Below are positions 41,504-49,826 of a stretch of DNA of 64,000 nt, one piece after another; position 1 is the first letter of the stretch; each line of letters opens with the position of its first letter. Source of the DNA: Nocardioides psychrotolerans (lineage in GTDB: Bacteria; Actinomycetota; Actinomycetes; Propionibacteriales; Nocardioidaceae). Position numbers and translations under genes: made by a program. The DNA is taken from NCBI RefSeq assembly GCF_900113685.1, contig NZ_FOQG01000016.1:1-64000 (forward strand), given 5' to 3'. The notes beneath the pieces were generated by a model, which saw only the letters and a list, made by a program, of their open reading frames with translations, was not told the origin of the DNA and made no database searches.

Positions 41504-42273
41504 CGCCGCACCCCGCTGGGCCTCCCGCTGGGCCTTCTGACGGGCGCCCTGACGGGCCTCATGACGGGCCGCTGCCGCGGGGCACCGTCCCCAGCCCCAA
41601 CATCTGGTCCCACACCGCGACCTACGAGATCGAGAACCTGGCCGTCGATCCCGACGGCCGCCTCGAGAGCGCGATCCGCGCTCTCGTGGACTTCTCCGGC
41701 GCCCACCTCCTCGACCTCGGCTGCGGCACAGGCTTCCACCTGCCCGGCTTCGCCGCCGCCGTGGGTCCCACCGGCTCGGTGACCGGCGTCGAGCCGCACC
41801 CCGACCTGCTCGCCCTCGCCCGCCGTCGTACGAACGCGGTCGCGGGGGTCCTCGTCCTCCAGGGCACTGCCCAGGACGTGCCTCTTCCCGACCACAGCGT
41901 CGACGTGGTGCACGTGCGGTGGGCCTACTTCTTCGGGCCCGGGTGCGAGCCGGGGCTGGCCGAGCTCGACCGCGTCGTACGACGTGGGGGCACTGCAATC
42001 ATCATCGACAACGACGGCTCCCGGTCGACGTTCGGCGCGTGGTTCCGCCTTGGCTACCCGCACCTGCCGCCGCCCGCTGAGGTCGAGCGCTTCTGGGCGC
42101 AGCGCGGCTGGACCCGCACGCCGGTCGACATGGGCTGGCGCTTCACCTCGCGCGCCGACCTCGAGGCGGTCGTGAGGATCGAGCTCAAGCCTGACGTCGC
42201 CGACACGGTGCTGCGTCGCCACGAGGGGCTCGAGGTCGACTACGCGGTCAACGTGTGGGCGAAGGTGTTCTAG
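41428..42273 (+). CDS. Class I SAM-dependent methyltransferase
   Basis: The methyltransferase core begins near 41600 (LLDLGCGTGFHLPG motif I, VTGVEPHPDL, GTAQDVPLPDHSVDVVHV, RRGGTAIIIDND). The C-terminal RWFTS-like segment fits ubiE-type family members. The start is uncertain: no ATG or GTG lies in frame between 41431 and the core, so either the ATG at 41428, inside the VOC gene, or a non-standard CTG is used. The intervening codons give a Gly/Pro/Asp-rich linker (repeated PAGP/DGP). Substrate unknown. Confidence 0.7.
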   Translation: MGRPQRHSRDPRCALPDPARSGPSLTPHPAGPPAGPSDGRPDGPHDGPLPRGTVPSPNIWSHTATYEIENLAVDPDGRLESAIRALVDFSGAHLLDLGCGTGFHLPGFAAAVGPTGSVTGVEPHPDLLALARRRTNAVAGVLVLQGTAQDVPLPDHSVDVVHVRWAYFFGPGCEPGLAELDRVVRRGGTAIIIDNDGSRSTFGAWFRLGYPHLPPPAEVERFWAQRGWTRTPVDMGWRFTSRADLEAVVRIELKPDVADTVLRRHEGLEVDYAVNVWAKVF

Positions 42274-42933
42274 GCCTAGGCGTTCTGCGTTCTAGGTGTT
42301 CGACCTCAGGCTGATGACGGCGGGACCGCCCGTCCGGATCTGGCCGATGTGCGTGCTGACGAGCCGGGATGGTCGTCCGTGACTTGTTCCACGCGGTCGT
42401 GTTGCCATCGCGACCATGATCGACTTGATGGCGCTACCTCCAGTGCTTTACCGCGGAGCGGTGAGCGGAGAGGAGAGCGGTGAATGTTCACTGTCGTATT
42501 TACGCCCGGAGGTTGACCGAGCACGCGCGGGACTGCTGCACGGACAGGTGACATGTCGGGTCACGCAGCCTGAGTGGCTGTCGTGGCGTCGTCACCTTTC
42601 GGATGACCGCAACCGGGCACGACATCGCTGAGGATGCCCCGTCCCCCATGGAGATCCACGCGGCCTGGGACGGCAATTCTTTGACATGGGCATGGCGCTG
42701 GGCACCTTCCGGTGAGACGTTGCGGGATCGGTCCCGCACATCGGCGCGGCCGCTGCGCGGATGCCAGACGCCCAACCTCAGGCGAGCCTCGCGCTCCTGA
42801 GGTCGCGGAGGTTCGTAGTCGGACGTACTCAATCGGGCGACGCCCACCTGCCTCACGCCTGTGGCCGGCGCGCGGAGGCCAATGCGTACGTTCGCCCGCG
42901 ACGACATCGTGTCCGTGCGCGGCACGATCCCGA
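42274..42933. other. 660-bp non-coding, lower-GC stretch
   Basis: No convincing gene was found. Short frames (for example 42416-42631) lack family resemblance. The DNA is less GC-rich than its surroundings (TTTACGCC, AATTCTTTGAC). A segment near 42541-42566 (GGTGACATGTCGGGTCAC) is an imperfect inverted repeat that could be an insertion-sequence end. The region looks like decayed foreign DNA. Confidence 0.4.
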
Positions 42934-43965
42934 CTAGCTGGAGCGACGGACGGCGAGCGTAGGGGTGAGCAGCTTGCCTTCCGCGATGCGCCGCGGATGG
43001 GCGAGCAGACCCTCGAGCGCGCTGACGACCTCGATCGCGACGTCCTCCAACGGCTGGCGCACCGAGGTGAGCCCGGGGTGCATGACCTGCGCAGTCTGGG
43101 AGTCGTCGAAGCCGACGACCGCGACGTCCTCGCCGGCGTGCATGCCGCGCTCGGCGAGCGTGTGCATCACACCCATCGCCAGGGTGTCGGAGGCGCACAC
43201 GAAAGCGGTCGGCAGTGCCTCGTCGAGCAGCACGGCGCTGGCCTCGCGGCCGCTGTTGACGGTGTCCTCGACCCGGGAGGCGAGACCGGTCGTCGGCAGG
43301 CCGCGCTCCTTGAGCGTGCGGCTCCAACCGGAGCGCCGGTCCTCGCCGATGAAGGAGTCCTTGCGCCAGCCGATCCAGGCGATGCGGGTGTGCCCCTTGT
43401 CGAGGAGGTGCCGGGTGGCGAGCTCCGCTCCGGCCGCACCGTCGACGTCGACCCAGGGGTGCGTCGCGGACGGGTCGTCCCAGGGCCGGCCGAACGCCAC
43501 GAAGGGCGCCCGCCGCTCCCGCAGCCAGGCGGCCTGCGGGTTGCCGAGGTAGGTGTCGGTGACGACGAAGGCGTCGACCGCGGTCGAGCGCAGCAGGTCG
43601 TCGTAGCCGGACTCGGGATCGGTCGCGTCCCCCGAGAAAAGCAGCACCTGGTAGCCGGCCTCCCGCGAGGTGTCGACCAGCGAGTGCACGAACCGGTCGG
43701 CGGCCGCGTTGGCGGTGAACTCCTGGACCGGGCTCATCCGCAACCCGATCAGGTGCGAGGAGCGGGTGCGCAGGTTGCGGGCGGCGCGGTTGGGCGAGTA
43801 GCCGAGCTCCTCGATCGCCTCCTGCACCCGCACGAGGGTGTCGGCGCGCAGCAGCTCGGGGTTGTTGACCGCGTTGGAGACGGTCTGTCGCGACACCCCG
43901 GCCCGCTCGGCGACGTCGGCGAGGGTCGGCGGCACCGTGAGCGCCCTCCCGGGGATCCTCGTCAT
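42934..43965 (-). CDS. LacI-family transcriptional regulator
   Basis: The 343-residue repressor has a LacI helix-turn-helix (PPTLADVAERAGVSRQTVSN, AVNNPELLRADT) with the hinge ELGYSPNRAARNLR, and a sugar-binding-like domain. The start MTRIPGRAL was chosen for GGAGG just upstream; a longer reading of ten codons is weaker. No sugar transporter or hydrolase gene lies nearby, so the ligand and targets are unknown. A pseudo-palindrome in its own upstream region suggests self-control. Confidence 0.88.
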   Translation of the reverse strand: MTRIPGRALTVPPTLADVAERAGVSRQTVSNAVNNPELLRADTLVRVQEAIEELGYSPNRAARNLRTRSSHLIGLRMSPVQEFTANAAADRFVHSLVDTSREAGYQVLLFSGDATDPESGYDDLLRSTAVDAFVVTDTYLGNPQAAWLRERRAPFVAFGRPWDDPSATHPWVDVDGAAGAELATRHLLDKGHTRIAWIGWRKDSFIGEDRRSGWSRTLKERGLPTTGLASRVEDTVNSGREASAVLLDEALPTAFVCASDTLAMGVMHTLAERGMHAGEDVAVVGFDDSQTAQVMHPGLTSVRQPLEDVAIEVVSALEGLLAHPRRIAEGKLLTPTLAVRRSS

Positions 43966-43982
43966 GCGCACCTCCGGCGGAC

Positions 43983-43995
43983 TTGATCGTTCCAA
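43983..43995. promoter_or_regulatory. LacI-type operator candidate
   Basis: TTGATCGTTCCAA is a pseudo-palindrome with the central CG usual for LacI-family sites. It lies 18 bp upstream of the LacI gene start, between it and radA. The strong right half (GTTCCAA) and weaker left half fit one dimer site. Confidence 0.4.
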
Positions 43996-44096
43996 TGGGG
44001 ATCATATGGGAGTACGACGGCGCTCGTCCTCACCCCTCCGCCGATGGTGCGCGTGAGTCCCGGGTCCGGGTCGGCGTCGAGGTCGGGTCGGGGGCG

Positions 44097-44122
44097 GCGT
44101 CGGGGGTGGGCGTCGGGGGTGG
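44097..44122. repeat. 13-bp tandem repeat, G-rich
   Basis: Two exact copies of GCGTCGGGGGTGG lie in tandem about 50 bp before the radA start, within a longer run of GGG tracts (44070-44140). Four or more GGG runs close together could fold as a G-quadruplex on the plus strand. Confidence 0.65.
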
Positions 44123-44170
44123 GCGTGGGCCGGGGAGCCACTGTCGGTGGCAGGGCCTAGCGTTCGGTGC

Positions 44171-45592
44171 ATGGCCAAGACCGTGCGACCCGCCTTCCGG
44201 TGCAGCGAGTGCAGCTGGGAGACCGGCAAGTGGGTCGGCCGCTGCGGCGAGTGTCAGGCGTGGGGCTCGGTCACCGAGGCCGCTGCCCCCACCACACGCA
44301 CCGCAGCCTCCGCCGTCACCACCGCCGCCGTGCGGATCACCGAGGTCTCGGTGAGCGAGTCGGCCTTCCGCGCCAGCGGCGTGCCCGAGCTCGACCGGGT
44401 GCTCGGGGGCGGGCTGGTGCCCGGTGCGGCGATCCTGCTGGCCGGCGAGCCCGGCGTCGGCAAGAGCACGCTGCTGCTCGAGGTCGCGGCGCAGACCGCG
44501 GCCCGCAGCCACCGCACCCTCTATGTCACGGGCGAGGAGTCCGCTTCCCAGGTGCGCCTGCGCGCCGACCGCACCGGCGGGGTCCAGGACGAGCTCTACC
44601 TCGCGGCCGAGACCGACCTCGGCGCCATCTTGACCCACATCGAGACCGTCCGGCCGACGCTCCTGGTCGTCGACTCCGTCCAGACCATCGGGGCTTCCGG
44701 GCTCGAGGGGGTCCCCGGCGGGGTCACCCAGGTCAAGGAGGTCGCCGCCGCGCTGATCCGCGTCGCCAAGACCCGCAACATCACCGTGGTCCTGGTCGGC
44801 CACGTCACCAAGGACGGATCGATCGCCGGCCCCCGCGTCCTGGAGCACCTCGTCGACGTGGTGCTCCACTTCGAGGGCGACCGCAACTCCCGCTTCCGGA
44901 TGGTCCGTGCCATCAAGAACCGCTTCGGCCCGGTCGACGAGGTCGGCTGCTTCGACCTCGGCCCCGAGGGCATCACGGCCGTCACCGACCCCACCGGCCT
45001 CTTCATCGAGAACCACCATGGCCGCGTCTCCGGCACCTGCGTCGCGGTGACCATGGAGGGCCGGCGTCCGCTGCTCGCCGAGGTCCAGGCCCTGGTGACC
45101 CCGTCGGCGATGGAGCGTCCCCGGCGCACGACGTCGGGGCTGGACGGCTCACGCATCGCGATGGTCCTCGCGGTGCTCCAGCAGCACTGCGGCATCCGCC
45201 TGCACGCCCACGACGTCTTCGCCTCGACCGTGGGCGGCGCGCGGCTCGGCGAGCCGGCCAGCGACCTCGCGGTCGCGGTCGCCCTCGCCTCTGCCACCTT
45301 CGACAACGCGCCGCCGGCCGGGGTGGTCGCCATGGGCGAGATCGGCCTCGCCGGAGAGCTGCGCCGGGTGCGCGACCTGCCCCAACGACTGGCCGAGGCA
45401 GCCCGGCTCGGCTTCCGCATGGCGGTGGTCCCCGCCGGTCCGTCGACGCCCGGCGGCGTCCGTCCGACCTCCACCGACCGCACCATCGACGGCATGCGTG
45501 TGATCGACGCGCCGGACGTCGCTTCCGCCCTACGGGTGCTCGGCGTCGCCCGACCGGCAAAGCGCGCGCTCCACGGCGTGGACGACGGCTAA
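44171..45592 (+). CDS. radA: DNA repair protein RadA
   Basis: RadA is a DnaB-like helicase helping branch migration in recombination. The 473-residue protein has the N-terminal C4 zinc finger (CSECSWETGKWVGRCGEC), Walker A GEPGVGKSTLL, the RadA-specific KNRFG motif (AIKNRFGPVDEVG) and the C-terminal Lon-like domain (GEIGLAGELRRV). The ATG follows -10 TAGCGT by seven bases, so it is leaderless. It sits next to disA, a conserved pairing (RadA binds DisA in Bacillus). Confidence 0.95.
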   Translation: MAKTVRPAFRCSECSWETGKWVGRCGECQAWGSVTEAAAPTTRTAASAVTTAAVRITEVSVSESAFRASGVPELDRVLGGGLVPGAAILLAGEPGVGKSTLLLEVAAQTAARSHRTLYVTGEESASQVRLRADRTGGVQDELYLAAETDLGAILTHIETVRPTLLVVDSVQTIGASGLEGVPGGVTQVKEVAAALIRVAKTRNITVVLVGHVTKDGSIAGPRVLEHLVDVVLHFEGDRNSRFRMVRAIKNRFGPVDEVGCFDLGPEGITAVTDPTGLFIENHHGRVSGTCVAVTMEGRRPLLAEVQALVTPSAMERPRRTTSGLDGSRIAMVLAVLQQHCGIRLHAHDVFASTVGGARLGEPASDLAVAVALASATFDNAPPAGVVAMGEIGLAGELRRVRDLPQRLAEAARLGFRMAVVPAGPSTPGGVRPTSTDRTIDGMRVIDAPDVASALRVLGVARPAKRALHGVDDG

Positions 45593-45641
45593 ACTCCTGG
45601 CGAGGCCGACCGAGGCCATGTCTCAGCACCCAGGGAGCGCC

Positions 45642-46724
45642 GTGCCAGTCGATCGAACCGATGAGGTCCTGCGCCTGCGCGAGACCCTCGCCTCCATCGC
45701 TCCCGGGACCTCGATGCGTGACGGTCTCGAGCGCATCCTGCGGGGGCGCACCGGCGCGCTGATCGTCATGGGCCACGACAAGACGGTCGACTCGATCGCG
45801 ACCGGCGGCTTCACCCTCGACGTCCCTTTCACCGCCACCGGCCTGCGCGAGCTGGCCAAGATGGACGGCGCGATCATCGTCGACGGCGACCTGACCCGCA
45901 TCCTGCGCGCCGCCGTACACCTCATGCCGGACCACACGATCCCCTCCGAGGAGACCGGCACCCGCCACCGCACCGCCGACCGCGTGGCCCGCCAGACCGG
46001 CTTCCCGGTGATCTCGGTGTCCCAGTCGATGCAGATCATCGCCGCCTACGTCGGAGAGACCCGCCACGTCCTCGAGGGCTCCGGCCAGATCCTCTCGCGG
46101 GCCAACCAGGCGCTGGCCACCCTCGAGCGCTACAAGCTGCGCCTCGACGAGGTCGCCAGCACCCTGTCCGCGCTGGAGATCGAGGACCTGGTGACCGTCC
46201 GCGACGTCGCCGTCGTCGCGCAGCGCCTTGAGATGGTCACCCGGATCGCCCGCGAGATCGACGACTACGTCCTCGAGCTCGGCACCGACGGCCGCCTGCT
46301 CTCCCTCCAGCTCGAGGAGCTCATCACCGGCGTCGACACCGAGCGTGAGCTGGTGATCCGCGACTACGTCGCCACCGGGCGTCGCAGCAAGAGCCCCGAG
46401 GAGCTGCTCAACCGCCTCGAGCTGCTCTCGGCCACCGAGCTCGTCGATCCTGCCGCCGCCGCCAAGGTCCTCGGTCTCGGCAGCAGCGAGCACCTTGACG
46501 GCGCGGTCGCCCCCCGCGGCTACCGCTTGCTCGCCAAGGTCCCCCGGCTGCCCTCCTCGGTCGTCGATCGGCTCGTCGACCACTTCGGCACGCTCCAGAA
46601 GCTGCTCTCTGCCGGCATCGACGACCTCCAGGCCGTCGAGGGCGTGGGCGAGCTCCGCGCTCGGAGTGTCCGCGAGGGCCTGTCCCGCCTTGCCGAGTCG
46701 ACGATCCTCGAGCGCTACGTCTAG
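45642..46724 (+). CDS. disA: DNA integrity scanning protein DisA (diadenylate cyclase)
   Basis: DisA makes the second messenger c-di-AMP and slows when it meets branched DNA. The 360-residue protein has the diadenylate cyclase domain with DGA (KMDGAIIVDGD) and RHR (GTRHRTADR) motifs, a helical linker and a C-terminal RuvA-like helix-hairpin-helix (LQAVEGVGELRARSVREGL). The GTG was chosen for AGGGAGCG just before it; the ATG eight codons earlier (after a weak GAGG) is also possible. It forms a run with radA. Confidence 0.94.
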   Translation: MPVDRTDEVLRLRETLASIAPGTSMRDGLERILRGRTGALIVMGHDKTVDSIATGGFTLDVPFTATGLRELAKMDGAIIVDGDLTRILRAAVHLMPDHTIPSEETGTRHRTADRVARQTGFPVISVSQSMQIIAAYVGETRHVLEGSGQILSRANQALATLERYKLRLDEVASTLSALEIEDLVTVRDVAVVAQRLEMVTRIAREIDDYVLELGTDGRLLSLQLEELITGVDTERELVIRDYVATGRRSKSPEELLNRLELLSATELVDPAAAAKVLGLGSSEHLDGAVAPRGYRLLAKVPRLPSSVVDRLVDHFGTLQKLLSAGIDDLQAVEGVGELRARSVREGLSRLAESTILERYV

Positions 46725-46897
46725 CGGCGACGCGTCAACGGACTCGCTGATCGTGGTCGAGCGAGCCGCGCGGGTGAGCAACGAACCCGCCACCCGGCGT
46801 GACGAGACCGGGGCGGTCGATCCTGGGGACGTCAGCCGCGCCGATCGCCGGCCCCACCGGCCCCGTGCAACATCGCGCCGACTCGGCGTACGACGTC

Positions 46898-47737
46898 TCA
46901 GCGGCCGTTGGGCTCCACGGCACCCGAGGGCTGACTGCCCTGGCCGCCCGACCCACCAGCACCGGAGCCACCGACCGAGCCTGAGCCTGAGCCCTGTCCT
47001 GACGGCGAGCCCGACCCCGACGGGGACGCCTGCTGCGTCGGGGTGGCGGTCTCGGTGATCACGTCGGCGACGGGAGCCTCGAGGGTGAACTGCACATCGG
47101 TTGGCTCGCCGCCGAGGGCGGCAGCGATCACGTGGTAGTCGCCGATCTCTGCCCACTCGGTCAAGCGCGAGCAGTCCTCGTCGGAGCGCTTGGCGTTCCA
47201 CACCAACGCGACGGTGGTGGGCTCGGCGGAGCGGACGATGACGTCCTTGACGGGCACGACGGAGGGGCACTGCTGCGAGGACCAGATGTCGTCGTCGCCC
47301 GAGGTGAGCTTCACCGAGAGGCTGCCCGAGGAGACCCGCCAGGTGCAGGCGGGGTCGACGATGGTGGTCAGCGCCAGCAGGATCACGACGTCGCGGCCCG
47401 CGACCGCGTCGACGGCCGAGGGCGTGATCACGACGTCGGACTCGACGCACGGCCCGTCGGGCACGGCGAGCGGCGGCGGGGCCTCGGTGGTCGGCGTCGC
47501 GCTGGGTCGGTTGCCCTTCCCCTTGCCGGTCGGTGACGGCGACTGGCTGGTGGCGGCCGAGGTCGGCGCGGCGGCGGCCTGCTCGACCACGCCCGCGTCG
47601 CTCGACGACCCGTCGCTGCTGCCACCCAGCAGCCGGGCGAGCCCCACCACCAGGATCGTGGCGACCGAGAGCAACACGAGGCGCCGACGCCAGTAGACGC
47701 CCGCCGAGTGCGGGCCCCGAGTCATCGACGAAGCCAT
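46898..47737 (-). CDS. Membrane-anchored secreted protein of unknown function
   Basis: The 279-residue protein has one N-terminal membrane helix (about residues 19-38; LVLLSVATILVVGLARLL), a Ser/Thr/Pro-rich spacer and an outside domain of about 150 residues with four Cys (likely disulfides), then a Gly/Ser/Gln-rich tail (about 240-279). It resembles the conserved actinobacterial protein lying between disA and mutY. No enzyme motif is visible. It is divergent from mutY by 65 bp. Confidence 0.72.
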   Translation of the reverse strand: MASSMTRGPHSAGVYWRRRLVLLSVATILVVGLARLLGGSSDGSSSDAGVVEQAAAAPTSAATSQSPSPTGKGKGNRPSATPTTEAPPPLAVPDGPCVESDVVITPSAVDAVAGRDVVILLALTTIVDPACTWRVSSGSLSVKLTSGDDDIWSSQQCPSVVPVKDVIVRSAEPTTVALVWNAKRSDEDCSRLTEWAEIGDYHVIAAALGGEPTDVQFTLEAPVADVITETATPTQQASPSGSGSPSGQGSGSGSVGGSGAGGSGGQGSQPSGAVEPNGR

Positions 47738-47802
47738 GCGCCAACGCTAGTCAGCCGCCCGCCCTCGATCGCGTTGCCACACCGAGGGGACAATGGTCGG
47801 TG

Positions 47803-48684
47803 ATGTCCGACCTCGCCCCTCACCCCCTCCACGAGCCGATCCTCGCCTGGTACGACGAGCACGCCCGCGAGCTGCCCTGGCGCGAGCCGGGTGCGTCGGC
47901 GTGGTCGGTGATGGTCTCGGAGCTGATGCTCCAGCAGACCCCGGTCGCCCGCGTGCTCCCCGTCCACGCGCAGTGGCTCGAGCGGTGGCCGACCCCCGCA
48001 GACCTGGCCGCCGAGCCCACCGGCGCGGCGGTGCGGGCCTGGGGACGACTCGGCTACCCCAGAAGAGCCCTGCGGCTGCACGCCGCAGCCACCGCGATCG
48101 TGGAGCACCACGACGGTGTCGTGCCGGAGACCTACGTCGACCTGATCGCCCTGCCCGGGGTGGGCGACTACACCGCGGCCGCCATCGCCAGCTTCGCCTA
48201 CGGCCGGCGCCACGTCGTGCTGGACACCAACGTGCGCCGGGTCCTCGCGCGCACCACGGGCGGTATCGAGTTCCCCGGCACGTCGGTCACGAAGGCCGAG
48301 CGCGCGACCGCGACCGCCCTGCTCCCCCTCGACGTCCCCACGGCGGCCACCTGGTCGGTGGCGGTCATGGAGCTCGGCGCCCTCGTCTGTACGGCGGCCG
48401 GCCCGCGCTGCGGGGACTGCCCGGTCGCCGACCTGTGCGCGTGGCGCGCGGCCGGCCACCCGGCGTACGACGGGCCGCCGCGCAAGGCGCAGACCTGGGC
48501 CGGCACCGACCGGCAGTGTCGGGGCCGGTTGCTGGCGGTGCTGCGTGACAGCCACGCGGCGGTGCCGAGCAGCAGGCTCGACGCGGCGTGGGCCGACGAG
48601 GGTCAGCGGCTTCGCTGCCTGGCCAGCCTGCTCGAGGACCGGCTCGTGGTCAGGGTCGACGCCGGAAGCTACGCACTCCCCTAG
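47803..48684 (+). CDS. mutY: A/G-specific adenine glycosylase
   Basis: MutY removes A mispaired with 8-oxoG. The 293-residue enzyme has the helix-hairpin-helix LPGVGDYTAAAIASF with catalytic Asp after it (VLDTNVRRV), catalytic Glu in ELMLQQT, and the 4Fe-4S motif CTAAGPRCGDCPVADLC. The C-terminal MutT-like domain is short, as in other actinobacteria. The ATG follows -10 GACAAT by eight bases (leaderless). Its 3' end overlaps that of the convergent glycosyltransferase gene by 35 bp. Confidence 0.93.
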   Translation: MSDLAPHPLHEPILAWYDEHARELPWREPGASAWSVMVSELMLQQTPVARVLPVHAQWLERWPTPADLAAEPTGAAVRAWGRLGYPRRALRLHAAATAIVEHHDGVVPETYVDLIALPGVGDYTAAAIASFAYGRRHVVLDTNVRRVLARTTGGIEFPGTSVTKAERATATALLPLDVPTAATWSVAVMELGALVCTAAGPRCGDCPVADLCAWRAAGHPAYDGPPRKAQTWAGTDRQCRGRLLAVLRDSHAAVPSSRLDAAWADEGQRLRCLASLLEDRLVVRVDAGSYALP

Positions 48685-49726
48685 TCGCGCCGGACGACCC
48701 GGTGACACCAGCGACGGCGCGGTCCAGGATCGTCTGGGCCACGGCCGCGGGCCTTCCGGGATGGAAGTCCTGCTTGGGCTCCTCGGCGAGCCTCTCGAGC
48801 AGCGCCTCCATGTCGTCGCGCGCCCCCTCGGGGAACGGCGCAGGGACGTGGGTGCCCGTCCGGGGGTCGGCCTCGACGAGCAGCCCGAGGTCGCGCAGGG
48901 TGTCGAGGTCGTCGAGCGTGGTGCGCTCGAAGATCCGCAGCAGGTAGGGGCGCGCCTGCTCCTCGCTCAGTCCCTTGCCGATGAGCGCGCCGAGCGCGAC
49001 CGCGGTGGGCTCGCGGGCAGGACGGAAGTTGGCCATGGGGCCGGCGGCGAGGATGGAGGTCCACTTGCGCACGAAGTCCTCGCCCGAGTAGGACTCGTAG
49101 TGCAGCAGCCGCAGCCGGTCGTCGGCGTGGGCCTCGAGCTCGGTGCCGTCGGCGTCGACGCCGAGGTGGAGGGTGAGCCAGACGTCGAGAGCAGGGCGCA
49201 CACCGGACTTGCCGTCGACGTGCCCGTGGAAGAGCGCGCCGTTGGAGGGCCGGTCGATCGCACCGAGCGTCGTGAGCAGCGTCAGGTCGCCCTTGCCCAG
49301 CAGGCGCTTGAACCAGGTGGGGTCGCCGTCCCAGCTGCGCTGCGACACCGCCTCCAGCGGGGCGAGCTTCACCACCCGTGTCGAGGCGGGGACCTCGGCG
49401 AGAGCCGCCCGGTCGACCTGCAGGACCTCGTCGCCGTCGATGTGGAACAACCACTCGGCTCCGTCCACGACGCTGAGCAGCGCCTTGACGAGGTTGGCGT
49501 TGATGCGCTGGCGCACGTTGAGCTCGGCCGGTCGGTCGCCGTGCCACCACGACTTGTCGGTGCGCACGCAGGTGACGTGGGGGTGCTCATCGAGGTAGGC
49601 CCGCACCTCGGTGTCACCGGCGTCGAGGAAGACGAAGAGGTGGTCCGCGCCGCCGGCGAGGTTGCCCGTCACGAAACGCTGCACGTTGGGCAGCGTGTCC
49701 TTGATGGTGCTGGCGGTGAAGAGCAT
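48650..49726 (-). CDS. Glycosyltransferase-like protein (GT2/DUF4422-like)
   Basis: The 358-residue protein has a Rossmann-like GT-A core with a metal-type DGDE motif (WLFHIDGDEVL) and FVFLDAGDTEV early. It resembles the 'glycosyltransferase family 2' proteins annotated in actinobacterial surface clusters. A C-terminal helical region (residues 240-320) is Asp/Glu-rich. The ATG follows -10 TAAGGT (minus strand) by seven bases (leaderless). Donor and acceptor are unknown. It converges on mutY with overlapping 3' ends. Confidence 0.72.
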   Translation of the reverse strand: MLFTASTIKDTLPNVQRFVTGNLAGGADHLFVFLDAGDTEVRAYLDEHPHVTCVRTDKSWWHGDRPAELNVRQRINANLVKALLSVVDGAEWLFHIDGDEVLQVDRAALAEVPASTRVVKLAPLEAVSQRSWDGDPTWFKRLLGKGDLTLLTTLGAIDRPSNGALFHGHVDGKSGVRPALDVWLTLHLGVDADGTELEAHADDRLRLLHYESYSGEDFVRKWTSILAAGPMANFRPAREPTAVALGALIGKGLSEEQARPYLLRIFERTTLDDLDTLRDLGLLVEADPRTGTHVPAPFPEGARDDMEALLERLAEEPKQDFHPGRPAAVAQTILDRAVAGVTGSSGATRGVRSFRRRP

Positions 49727-49767
49727 GGCATGCACCTTAGGGGGTGTCCCCTTGCCCCTCAACGACC

Positions 49768-49803
49768 GCGAGGGCCCCACCGGATGACCGGTGAGACCCT
49801 CGC
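49768..49803. terminator. clpC terminator hairpin
   Basis: Outer arms GCGAGGG and CCCTCGC and inner arms ACCGG and CCGGT form a two-part stem with a small internal loop. It lies 23 bp after the clpC stop on the minus strand. No T-tract follows, common in high-GC genomes. Confidence 0.65.
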
Positions 49804-49826
49804 TGGCACGCGCTGCGGGTGGAGCG

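Noticed and set aside
45597..45641. c-di-AMP riboswitch before disA
   Set aside because: The gap to radA is far too short and unstructured for such an RNA.
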